A stretch of DNA of 64,000 nucleotides. Origin: Uloborus plumipes (Eukaryota > Arthropoda > Arachnida > Araneae > Uloboridae). The notes beneath the pieces were generated by a model. That model saw only the letters and a program-made list of their open reading frames with translations, was not told where the DNA came from and ran no database searches. Below, piece after piece: positions 33,872 to 44,075 of the stretch. Both the position numbers and the translations under genes were made by a program. The stretch lies in the NCBI GenBank assembly GCA_038373865.1, contig JAXGGA010001604.1, positions 82,307 to 146,306 of the forward strand. Reading direction: 5' to 3'. Numbering within the stretch: position 1 is the first letter of the stretch; each line of letters begins with the position of its first letter.

Positions 33872-34738
33872 GGTCTGTATTTTAAGTAATGAGAATATTT
33901 TTGTCCTGACGCGACTGTACGCCAGAGGGCGCTCCGACGGGTTGTAGTCGGTAGTGTTGCCTTCGACATTGATAACGCTCCACTCGGCAGTCGCTTGCTG
34001 GCTCTAGTTGAGGCGGGATCACGCGAGGCGTAGACGTCTTCAAAAAAGTGTGTGCAAGCTCAAAATGGGACAACAGCGTTTCGCAATCAAATTTTGCGTG
34101 GAATGATTCAGCAAGTTTACGGCAGGGAAAGCTTATTGCAAGCTTAAGTTTTAGATAGTACAAAATCTTTAAAAAAGGCGGGGGGAGCGTGGAGGACAAA
34201 TCCCGTGCAGGTCACACGTCAATATCAAGAACTGCAGAAAACGAGCAACGTGTGCGAAATTTGCTGATCACAGACCGGCGTTTAAGTGTTCGCATGATCG
34301 CAGAACATCTAGGAATGGATAAAATAGTTATGCACAAAATCATCAATGAGGATCTTGGGATGAGGAAGATTTGTGACAAACTCGTGCTGAAAGTTTTAAC
34401 AGACGTTCAAAAGCAAAACGATGAGGCCATTTAAAAAGATCTTCCACAATCTCTCTACAGCCCCGACCTTGACCCCCTCCCCGCAGCAGACCTTCTCCTC
34501 TTCCCTGAAGTGAAAAACGCCCCCAAAAAGCGCCACCACTGGACCCTAGATGATGGCAAAAGGGCTTGCACGCATGGTCTGAAGGATGCTTCAGTTGGCG
34601 ACTTCCAGGGGGCGCACGAAGCGTGGAAATGTCGCCTGTCGAAGTGTGAAGATGCTCAAGGAGCATATTTTGAAGACTACTAAAGATCTCTAATAAATTA
34701 TTTTCTGTGGACTTATTATCATTACTTAAAATACACAT
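33872..34738 (+). mobile_element. Internally deleted mariner element
   Basis: TCTGTATTTTAAGTAATGAG at the left and TCATTACTTAAAATACACAT at the right are inverted termini. The 867-bp element keeps the start and end of the transposase gene but lacks most of the catalytic domain, and it is nested in the hAT element. Exact TA duplications are not clear at the eroded ends. Confidence 0.8.
34065..34682 (+). pseudogene. Mariner transposase, central deletion
   Basis: The start MGQQRFAIKFCVE is followed by a stop. A good block of the DNA-binding domain then appears: SVEDKSRAGHTSISRTAENE, QRVRNLLITDRRLSVRMIAE and NEDLGMRKICDKLVLKVLTD. The sequence then jumps to the C-terminus: YSPDLDPLPAADLLLFPEVK and later GAHEAWKCRLSKCEDAQGAY, FEDY, stop. 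The first two catalytic Asp residues are lost with the deletion; an Asp remains near the third position. This layout matches the mariner family with an ARTEMIS-like HTH pair (established for the family). Confidence 0.85.
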
Positions 34739-35272
34739 CATGTATTTTTATTATTTTTTGTTGAAATGTAAAAGAACATCGAAAAAAGAAAAAAAAAAAA
34801 AAACACTGAATGCGAAACAACAACAATTAAAAAGTAAAAAAAAAAAAAAAAAAAAAAAGTGAAAGCAAATTTGAGATGTTTCAGAAATATCAAAAACAAA
34901 ACATTGCTAATAATTATAGAATTTTTTCTCAAATGAGGTTACTATTACAACTTTTGATTAAACATGAAAACTTTTTAATGAGTATGCTTATCGTATATTT
35001 TTCTTTAGCTTTCTTTGCTGGATTATAAAACATTGACATCGAAAGCAACATCAAACCCAAAACATCGATGTTGGAAAAATTTCGACCCTCAAACATCAAT
35101 AGTAAAAAAATCGATGTTCCTCCAAAAACATCGATGTTTCCAAAACATCGACATCGATGTTGCAGCCCTAGTATCGTCTCTGCGTCCGTAAGTGGAGCTT
35201 CCCTGTCATTGAAGTTATCCAGTGGAAAAACAACATTTACAGCGAGAAAGAAGCTAGTCTTGATATGAACCA

Positions 35273-35382
35273 CACTGCAAAAGTAAACTGTTGTTTTTGC
35301 AGTGTTAATACTGACAGCCGAGGTTCCAGTTTAAAACTGTAAAATGCACGGTAATAAACTGAAATTAGCAATTTTACAGTAT
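35273..35382. mobile_element. MITE-ACT copy 10, one end only
   Basis: CACTGCAAAAGTAAACTGTT through GGTTCCAGTTTAAAACTG to ATTTTACAGTATACTGAGG. The other half is missing. Confidence 0.75.
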
Positions 35383-36021
35383 ACTGAGGTTTTTTCCCCT
35401 CTTTTAATTCGCTTTTATTAGTTTCACACGTGGGTTTGTATGTATGCATGTAACTCTAAATAAAAGATAAGATTCACGTTCTTTACAAATATCGAAGTAA
35501 TATATTTTATACTGTTATTAATACTAAAGGCTAAAATATATTATTGCATTTTGATGTATTATAAGTGCATGTAAACTCGGCGGATATTCAATAGTTTTGA
35601 AAATCTTCTTTTTAGTTTAACTCAAAAAGAGTATTAGTGTTTTTAAACTATATTTAGGATTATTCTAACAGAAGAGTAATTACACTAATAAATTAATAAA
35701 TATAAAAATAAAACTCTATTTTGGGCTTTGTGAGAAAAATATTTTAAAGTTTAGAGTAAGATAACTAATTATTGTGAAAATTATACAAAGGCAATAAACA
35801 TTGCTGAAAAATTATACAGTATTACGAAAATTATTCACAAAATTCGCGGAAAAGATGTCGTAAATGAAATTAGTATTAATTTCGTGGGTTTTCTATCTTT
35901 TTTTTTCGGAGTAAGGTATTTTTATTTAACGTAGTCAAGCAAAAACCTCTGAAAGTCGGTCAATTTTTTCTTCAGACAGTTACTGGTCCGCCCGATCACC
36001 TACCTGCTGAGAATTGCATTG
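35383..36021. other. No gene or recognised repeat
   Basis: Very AT-rich sequence without coherent frames. Confidence 0.4.
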
Positions 36022-36023
36022 TA

Positions 36024-37889
36024 GGGGAGAGTTGCCCAAAACGGGATAGGCGGGCAAAACGGGATAGTGGGCGTTGGAGCTTGACTGGTGGTACTATCTC
36101 GCAGGAGACAGGCTAAACTAGTTCCCGATCGCCATGACAGCATACTCAGTTAATATCTCTGACAACTCTAGTCACGTATTTCGCAAAGAAATATTTTTTC
36201 AAAGATTTCAATTGAGATTTTTACTTACTTTTTTACTTTTTTCGACTGCAGAACAACTAGAATTGTGGTTCTCCGTAATTCGGAACAATTTCGGTTAGAA
36301 CTGTATGTTGTTCATAGCTCTTTTAGCAACAATTTCATGTACTTGAATATTGCTAGTGAGTGGCGGTTCCGGGGTCAGCCCTTTATGTTGTCAAACGCAT
36401 TATGGTCGGGCAAAACGGGACACTTTTAGGGTGCCCAAAACGGGATACAATTTTGATGTGTCTCGTTTTACCCGACCATTTCCATTAATATTTTTTCAAT
36501 GTGTTTCAGCAGCACGAAGCGAGCTAGAGGTTCGCAAGTGGACGTTCAACCATCCTGACGAAGGGATTACTTTCTACGAAGTAGGAAATATGTTCAATGC
36601 AGCATTTTAACGAGCAGCTCTTGTCGAAACTGCTGTGAATGGGTTCACGAAAACAGGCATTTTCCCAAAAAGCCCCAGATGTCTTTCCTGAATATCTCTT
36701 CGCTTCCTCTCTTCCAACAGATCCCCCATTGCTGGATGCTCATAACATGACGTTCTAACACCCATTAAATCTGCAACAAAATGAGATCAGATCCGAAGGA
36801 TCTTCAAATTCAGTCATAGCATCTAAGAGTATGCTGTCATCAAAACCACTAGAGACAGTATTGAAAGAATCACTTAGTGCAACGACAACACTAGCACAAA
36901 TGCAGGCCTTATCCAACCGTTCACTTCAACAGGAGTCAAAGGACTTGGGCTATACTGTCGCCCTTCACTGCCATTTTCTATATCACTCAAAGAAATTCTA
37001 CCTCCACCACGAGTGATTGGACCAAGACCTCAAAATAAACACGATAATAGAAGAGGGAAACCAGCATTTACAACAAGAAGCCCATATAAACTTGAGTTGG
37101 AAGAAGAAGAAAGAGAAAAAAAAAAGAACGAAAAAGAATTTAAAAGCTGAAAAAAAGGGCTGCCAAAACAAGTCTCTTGAATGTTCCGAAAACAAAACAA
37201 ATGAGGCGAAAAGAAAACCAGGTGGAGATGCATAACAGGTATATAAATTTTAAAAATGTTGCTCTGAACCTGAAAAAACCCCACAAACATCATTTGCAAA
37301 AATGGAAGAAAATGGACGTAACATGAAAAAAAAAAAAAAAAAAAAAAAAAAAACGAAAAAAAATCATCAGTTAGCCACGGTTGGACGTCGTCGTCTTCAG
37401 ATGATGAAACTGAAAAAGATGAAGCATGTATTTTCTGCAACGCTCTGTATCTTGAATCGAAATCTGGAGAAGGAAGCTGGATACAATGCTCGAGCTGCCA
37501 GGGGTGGGCCCACGAAGCTTATTCCAAAGCAGATGAAGAAGACGACACATTTTTATGCGATTTCTGTGTTATGTAATTTTCCAACTTTACAGTTACGTAG
37601 CCTATTTTTGGTCTGAAAACTAAATCAAAAGTAAAATCAGTACAAAATAATAACATACATTTCCCTATCCCGTTTTACCCACCCTTGGTCGGGTAAAACG
37701 GGATCGTATAAGACTTTTTGAAACCAGTATTTTTCACATAAATAATATCGAACAAATATGGCAAAGATATTTTTAGTAATGTAAAAGGTGTACATTTTTA
37801 AATGGCGTCTAACTTTGGAATGTACCTTGTATACAATAAGAAATAAAGCGAAGAATAGGTTAGCTATCCCGTTTTGGGGTACTTTCCCC
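36024..37889 (+). mobile_element. pogo/Tigger-like transposon with iterated AAAACGGGAT phrase
   Basis: GGGGAGAGTTGCCCAAAACG at the left and GGGGTACTTTCCCC at the right are inverted ends, flanked by TA (36022-36023 and 37890-37891). The phrase (G)CCCAAAACGGGAT or GGGCAAAACGGGAT occurs about eight times: near 36034, 36052, 36408, 36433, 36465 (complement), 37669 (complement), 37693 and 37866 (complement). It encodes the degenerate end of a transposase followed by a PHD-type finger. The DNA-binding start and most of the DDE domain are absent. Confidence 0.85.
36508..37578 (+). pseudogene. pogo-like transposase C-terminus with PHD-type zinc finger
   Basis: The region opens after a good acceptor-like TTTCAATGTGTTTCAG with SELEVRKWTFNHPDEGITFY, EVGNMFNAAF, stop, then RAALVETAVNGFTKTGIFP. 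This is the end of the DDE domain in arthropod pogo/Tigger-like proteins. After a frame change comes PDVFPEYLFASSLPTDPPLL, a long polar linker (KPAFTTRSPYKLELEEE), Lys-rich tracts, and finally CIFCNALYLESKSGEGSWIQ, CSSCQGWAHEAY and FLCDFCVM then stop (ending about 37578). The C..C...C..C...H...C..C spacing is a PHD-type finger, known at the end of this transposase group. Stops and frameshifts make it non-functional. Confidence 0.75.
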
Positions 37890-38246
37890 TATGTTTAGTT
37901 ATTTAGTATTAAAAAATATATTTTGTGTCGTATCTTTGCTGTTTCGACTACTTACTTATAAACGCATACAATTTTTAACATTATTTGTTCAGGATTTAAA
38001 AATTAGTGATTGATTTGGTCATTTATGCAGTCATTTTTTATTCCTTCCATCACTCACTCTTTTGTCATTAAGAGCCTCATTCATTTATTCAATCACTTCT
38101 TAATTCCTTCTGTCCTTCGATCACTCAATTATTATGCCTTTCACTCATTCATTAATTTCCGTCATTCATTCATTCATCCCTTATCATTAATTACTTAGTA
38201 CTGGGAAAGTCATTTTGTAATAAGCAATGCAATTTTTATTAAGAAA
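37890..38246. repeat. Low-complexity CATTCATT-rich stretch
   Basis: 38005-38190 is a degenerate array of ATTCATTC/CACTCATT words and accounts for the open frame there. Nothing else is seen. Confidence 0.7.
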
Positions 38247-38250
38247 TTAA

Positions 38251-38767
38251 CCCATTAATGCTTAGCGTCCCTTTTTAGGGACGGTCCAAAAAAGGGTCTG
38301 AATTTCCCCAAAATGAACATTTCAACCAAATAATAGTGTTCAATTAGTACCTTGGCATTGTTTCAATTCGTTATTAACAGATTGCAGCACATAACCATTG
38401 TAAAGTGCGTTCTGTAGCAATTTTAATATGATATTTATCGAAAATGAACATCGTTCACAATCTCAAGGAAAAAAGCTCAGTTTTCAAAGTTATTCCCAGC
38501 TTCCCAGTTTATGTTAATTGCTGATTTTATTTCTTCTTATAAAATGTCTATTTAAATATTATATCGCAGGCAGAAAAAAAATTCCGTAAGAAAAGTATGT
38601 ACCCTCTGGGGTCTATCGTAACTTTTAAGGGAAGATTTTTCTTTCCTTAATAAAATATTTATTTTTTACATAATATTTTTTAAATTATTTTTCCTGTCCA
38701 TTAAACACTGTTTGTAACCAGTATACAAAATATCTTTGGAAAAAAAAAAATGTCAGGCATTAATGGG
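38251..38767. mobile_element. piggyBac-type MITE, 517 bp
   Basis: TTAA at 38247-38250 and 38768-38771. Ends are CCCATTAATGCTTAGCGTCC and (right) CAGGCATTAATGGG. The left subterminal stretch AGCGTCCCTTTTTAGGGACG is self-complementary. A shorter derivative with the same ends is at 52342-52562. Confidence 0.88.
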
Positions 38768-38785
38768 TTAAGGATTAAACTATTA

Positions 38786-39093
38786 CACTGTAAAAAATGA
38801 ATGTTGTTTTTATAGTATAATCCAATTAATTTTGTTGTAAAAAAGTGTAAAAATGTTTACATTTACAGCAGTAAACTAAAATTGCTAATTTTACAGTAAT
38901 AAGCTGTAAAATTGCTAATTTAACAGTTTATTACCGTGCACTTTACAGTTTTAAACTTCAACCTCGGCTGCCAGTATTATACTGTTGTTTTTACAGAATA
39001 GTACAGCTAAATTTTACGACAATAAACTGTTTTAAATTGGAACCTCGGCTGCCATTGTTATACTGTAACAATAGCAGTTCCTTTTTTGCAGTG
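38786..39093. mobile_element. MITE-ACT copy 11
   Basis: TA then CACTGTAAAAAATGAATG; the right end is CCTTTTTTGCAGTG. It lies 15 bp from the piggyBac MITE. Confidence 0.85.
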
Positions 39094-41454
39094 CATGACT
39101 CATGAATTTGACCGTTTACATATGCGTTTAAAAATGTAAAACAACATTGATTTAAAATTAAAAATGATCAAAAAAGCTTTGTGCTAAAATATTATACTTG
39201 GCATTGAAATTTGATTTAATAATTGTTTTACCTAAATATTTTTCAAGCTAATTTAATGAAGATACTTTCCCAGCATGTTACTGAATTAGACAATGAAAAA
39301 TTGCTTGTTTGAAATAAAACCGGAACTTTCTAACAACGAAAAATTTATCATCATCTTTTATCTATTTCGGGTAATGACGGGAAACCCATTCCGCTGTCTG
39401 ACTTAAGTTGTTTTTTCTTTAACTTACGAAGTCGCTGCAGCTAGAAGTAATCGCATTTCAAAGTTTTGAAACTTTTAAAACTACTTCACGGTACTTCTTT
39501 TTATAGCTAGATGGGCGGGAAAGTATTTTCTAAATGTCGTGAGGAAGATAAATTTAGCTTCCTTTCGAAAATTGCAATTAATATCAATCTTTCGTACGAT
39601 CTTTTAAACTTCTTTCCCATAAAAATATAAAAGAAAGTTTTTTAAAAAATGTCGAATCAGGTTTAAAAAAAAAAAAAAAAAGAAAAAGTATCTAGTAAAT
39701 TCAAATTTTTGCAGTGAGGTCTTTTTTTTTTCATTTTTTAAATGTTCTTCTTTATTCTGTTTGAAATAAACGCTTCACAGTTGGTCATTCTGTGTTTAAT
39801 AAATTGAATTAGTTTGCTTACATTTCATTATTTCTTCTCGGTTATTTTATGCGCATTAAATATCATACACCTGACAAAAAACAAATTATAAATCGTGGTA
39901 TTTAAAAGTATATATATCATAGTACTTGAAGCAATCATCAAAAAGCAAATTATGTGCTATGTGATAAGAAGTATGGAAAATAGTGACACTAAATGAAATA
40001 CTGTTAAAAATTTGCGATGTTAAAAAACGAAAAAAAAAAATCCACTATTTATTTCCAAGCAGCCGAAAGAAAACTAAAAAACATATTTCAAATGAATTTC
40101 TTTCGGTGTAGGAAATTCTCAATGCAAGCTTAATTTTAAGAATAATTATTTATAACGAAAGTATCAAAACGTTTGAAGTGAAATAATGAAGTAATTAGCA
40201 GAAAACATATCCAATGCCTAAGATGCTGTAAAATAAAGCACATAAATGAATAAAAAATGAATAAATAAATGCGATTGAGGATAAAATTTAGGATAAAGTT
40301 TTGCTGCCAGAAGATGTGTTAGCGGATCTTTTAAAATAGTCTTATAAAGGTAAAATCTTACCGACTTTCCGCTTCATTTGGGCGCTTGCAATCGTGTCGC
40401 TGTTGTGAAGAGAATATTCGAAAAGAGAAATAATTTTTTTATAACATATTATATCAAAATTAACTATTCACATCTCAAACTGCATCAAGATCAATTCGGA
40501 ATGTGTCCGTTCGTTCCATCGATTTTTATAATTTTTTATCTCCTTCTTCACTTCAGTTCATTTCATTCATACCAAGAAAAGGTTGAAATTAATATGCAGA
40601 CGATCAAGAACTCAGCTACAAGAGAAGAAAATACGACTGTTACTTCAGAATTTAAATAAAGTTTTTCTATAGAAAACAACGTAAAACTTTTCTTTAACTA
40701 TGGAAAATTGAGAAAATTGCTTTCGTATCAAGAAATAAGGCAAACAATAAACTATTCTCACCAAGATATCACAAAGAAAGCAGAAAGTATTTCCTAAATT
40801 TGACTATTAATTTAAACGGGATGGATTCGAGAACAGACAGGAAGTCAAACACACACTTCCCCCATTTCGCAATCTTTATTAAAAGTTCTTGCCGTGCGCT
40901 ACAGTTAAGCCTTGAACTTTAATTTAATTATTATTGTGCTTTGCTCGCACGCGTTGGCAACGATTTAAAAACGTTTTATTTTAATGTTTGGAGTGTTCTG
41001 TTCTAAAAAAGTCAGTTATTATTTGCAGCAGCGTTCAGCGCTGTATTCTTTCATATCTCTCTTATTCTATAATTCATATTATACATAATATTTAATGTAC
41101 TGTGAGTTTTATAATAAATATTTACAGCAGTTAATCAAGCTTATGCATGATTCATCGAACTTACATATTCTGAGTAAGTGGATCTACAAATTTTAGAAAC
41201 CTAACGTAGCCCACCAAGATCAAACATTTATTCTTGGACTTTTTTACATTTGTATATGGTCATTCCAGCGAAAATGGTACAAATCATGTCTAAAACTCTT
41301 TACTTAAGATTATCAATTTAAATAATGTCCACCAACTAATCATATTTTTTTAATTGAGTTTCCATTTATTTGTGTACAATGAAGTGTAAATAACTAGTAC
41401 ATGAATCATTTATGAAAGGATTTTAAATATTTTGATCACTTTGTGTAACAGAGG
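39094..41454. other. No gene seen in 2.4 kb
   Basis: AT-rich. A frame at 40378-40659 ends in a hydrophobic stretch that looks like a secretion signal (MCPFVPSIFIIFYLLLHFSS) but has no ATG context or homology to support it. 40850-41060 is slightly more balanced in composition. Confidence 0.35.
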
Positions 41455-42182
41455 GTAAGAAACTGTAAAATTGCTAACTTTAGAGTAAGAAACTGTAAAA
41501 TTGCTTGCTAATTTTACAGTACGAAACTATAAAATTGCTAATTTTACAGTAATAAACTAAAATTGCTAATTGTACTGTGATAAATTGTGAAATTGCTAAC
41601 TTTAGAGTAAGAAACTGTAAAATTGCTAACTTTAGAGTAAGAAACTGTAAAATTGCTAACTTTAGAGTAAGAAACTGTAAAATTGCTATCTTTAGAGTAA
41701 GAAACTGTAAAATTGCTAACTTTACAGTAAGAAACTGTAAAATTGCTAATTTTACAGTAATAAACTGTAAAATTGCTAATTGTACTGTAATAAACTGTAA
41801 AGTTGCTAACTTTACAGCAAGAAACTGTACAATTACTAGATTTACAGTTCTGTACCTTAGAACCAGAACGACGTAAGTCCAAAAATGGCGATTTTCCCTT
41901 TTTTGCTTCATTGTATGTAGAATCTCATTCCACATCGACCCATGAAAACAGTATTCTATTAAACAAATTCCTTCACAAGTATTTAGCAGCGTGAAAGGAG
42001 CGCAAGTTCCATCCTTTGCTTGTATCTGACACTCTTTTTTGCCCCCTACTGAAAAATGACGAAAATGGACTTACGTTAGTCTGGTTCTGAGGTATAGAGT
42101 TTATTACTGCATTTCACAGTTTTAAATTTTAACTTAGGCAGCCAGTATTATACTGTAAAAACAACAGCTCATTTGTGCAGTG
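41455..42182. mobile_element. MITE-ACT copy 12 with expanded 30-bp minisatellite
   Basis: The body has expanded to about 13 units of period 30 (GAAACTGTAAAATTGCTAAC, TTTAGAGTAA) at 41455-41845. Because the period is divisible by three and lacks stops, both strands are open, giving ten-residue repeats (NFRVRNCKIA on plus; LAILQFLTLK and NFTVSYSKVS on minus). These are by-products, not genes. The right end is GTGCAGTG at 42182. The element at 41849-42099 is inserted in it. Confidence 0.85.
41849..42099. mobile_element. MITE with AGACTAACGTAAGTCC-type ends, copy 2
   Basis: Inverted ends of about 33 bp: TCTGTACCTTAGAACCAGAA, CGACGTAAGTCCA at the left, and TGGACTTACGTTAGTC, TGGTTCTGAGGTATAGAG at the right. 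It interrupts MITE-ACT copy 12, and copy 1 is at 25693. No coding is seen. Confidence 0.8.
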
Positions 42183-42199
42183 TGCTTAACAGTCTCCGA

Positions 42200-42580
42200 A
42201 TGTAAGAATGAAGGCTTTCACGGCCGGAGTAAATACTAGTTAAGGATTCCGGGCTGTTGTGCCTTGGTCTGAATGGCTTTAATCCATACGTTTCGATCGC
42301 AACTGCGGCGGTCATCTTCAGTGGTTGTCGTTGCTTAATTTGGCGACTGATGCGAAATTTCGAACTGCTGCAAGATTTTAAATTAGTTATCTGTCAATCT
42401 CGAGCCGGAAGGTAGAGGGCGCTGCGTTTTCAATTTAAAATCTTGCAGCAGTTCGAAATTTCGCATCAGTCGCCAAATTAATCAACGACACCCACTGAAG
42501 ATGACCGCCGCAGTTGCGATCGAAACGTATGGATTAAAGCCATTCAGACCACGGCACAACAGCCCGGAATCCTTAACTAG
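42200..42580. mobile_element. Second Penelope-like foldback element
   Basis: Arms of about 150 bp (42231-42384 and 42432-42582) surround a 47-bp loop. AGTCTCCGA lies directly outside at 42191 and 42582, a likely 9-bp target duplication. The left edge GAAGGCTTTCACGGCCGG is the complement of the right edge of the foldback at 3998-4900. The right arm holds CTGAAGATGACCGCCGCAGT, then TGCGATCGAAACGTATGG, a wording common near Penelope-like element ends. No coding part is left. Confidence 0.65.
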
Positions 42581-42590
42581 TAGTCTCCGA

Positions 42591-43960
42591 AATGCTCATC
42601 AAAAGTTAAGTTCGCTCTAAAGATGCTTATTTCCCGTAAAAGCAGAAGTATGAGAAAAGAAAGAAGTATTGTAACAAATAATTTTTACTCTTAGCCTTCA
42701 AAAAAAAAAAAAAAAAAAAGTCCCTTATTTTTCTCTTAACTAGAAGATTTTTTTTTCTGCCATAAAAAAAGCTCGTTCTTATTGTTTACTTTCATTGATT
42801 ACATTGTACTAATAGCTGGCTAAAAATAAACGTACCGTAATACAATTTTCCCATAATTTTATATGTTGTTTACTTTTTTTATGTCAAACTAGTTAATTAG
42901 TAGCTATTAATGGTGTGGAGAACACAATCTTTCATCAGCAAAATTAATAATATCTAATACTGTCAAAGATATTATAATTTAGTAAGGAAAAACAGAGCAC
43001 GTGCATGTAATAAAAATGATGGTTGATTATCGTTAAGGTAAAACGTGATCATAAGAAACTATAAATTCTCATATTTTTGGAATTAATAATGTTATGACCA
43101 CATACTTTCATATTAGAATTCTATATTGGCGTTAAAGTTTGATTTTAAATATGTTGGCAAACAAACTAGACTGTAAAACTATTATGTAAAATGTTTTGAC
43201 AAATTTTACTTTTTCTAATTGGCCTTCATGACTTGTTCTGCACGTGAAATATGATTTGATAAGTGCGTTGTACCCTATGTAACGAGAGCTGGCGACTCAA
43301 ATTGAAATTAATTTCCCTCTTTCTGCACTTTTTCCCTGGTGGTTGTCATTGTTACGGCGTTAAGGGACTTTTCCCCACTTAGCTTTTGCAACAATGGTTA
43401 AATGCAAACGGTTAAAATTGCTTTGTGCATAAAGTATTATTCTAGTGAAAAATCAACGTTAATACAGTGTACGTATAGCAGTAGATATTTCCCCGGAAAT
43501 TGATCACGTTTGCCAAGGAAAAACATTCTTTGCGCAGACATTGGTGCTATAAATTTGCCGCCAATGAATTAGGATCGTAGGTTCTAAATCGTAGTTCATC
43601 TTCCCGCTTTCGGGAATGTCGGATCTTTGCAGTAGCGATTGCATTAATGGTATACGTTAGATCCAATAATTCATAAGATAGATATAGAAGAAAGTTTCAT
43701 GATGACCTCAACATACTAGTTTTAGTTAACGTAGATTTGAAATAAATCACCTGATCAACGATTTTTGACACCCGGAGATGCGATTGATGATTTTAAAATT
43801 TATGTTTTTGAGTGCCTGAAACTGAGTGGAAAAAATGCTTCAAAAACTCATACAAAAGGGCATCAATCTTCTTGAAAAATAGTAGTAAAAACAAGAAAAC
43901 TAGTTTTGATCATAAATATTCATCATTAGGTCAGAAATATAAATAGTAGCTCTCGTAATA
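42591..43960. other. No gene seen
   Basis: AT-rich with an A tract at 42700. 43270-43640 has balanced composition and is not repeated in the window, but no exon could be supported. Confidence 0.35.
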
Positions 43961-44075
43961 CGCTGTAAAAACCGTATAATTCCGTATAGTACTGGCATTA
44001 GAGGTTCCGGTTTAAAACTATAAAATTCACAGTAACAAGCTGTTAAACTAGCACTTTTACAGTTTATTTCTGTAT
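43961..44075. mobile_element. MITE-ACT copy 13, one end only
   Basis: CGCTGTAAAAACCGTATAAT through GAGGTTCCGGTTTAAAACTA to TTTTACAGTTTATTTCTG. Truncated and diverged. Confidence 0.65.

Larger units (their letters stand above)
33357..35170. mobile_element. hAT-type element with nested mariner, perfect 8-bp duplication
   Basis: TAGGGGTGCGACATCGA at the left and TCGATGTTGCAGCCCTA at the right form inverted ends. GTATCGTC is repeated exactly outside (33349-33356 and 35171-35178). Near both ends the word ACATCGATGTT is iterated (about eight times at 33370-33490 and 35035-35160). Without the mariner it is about 950 bp and non-coding. It sits inside the dispersed repeat described at 31196. Confidence 0.88.

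Noticed and set aside
40378..40659. Secreted peptide gene
   Set aside because: The hydrophobic stretch comes from a T-rich tract; no supporting start context, cysteines or processing sites.
41455..41845. CRISPR-like array of regular 30-bp repeats
   Set aside because: The units are contiguous with no unique spacers and lie inside a eukaryotic MITE. The 52863-53100 minisatellite was rejected for the same reason.
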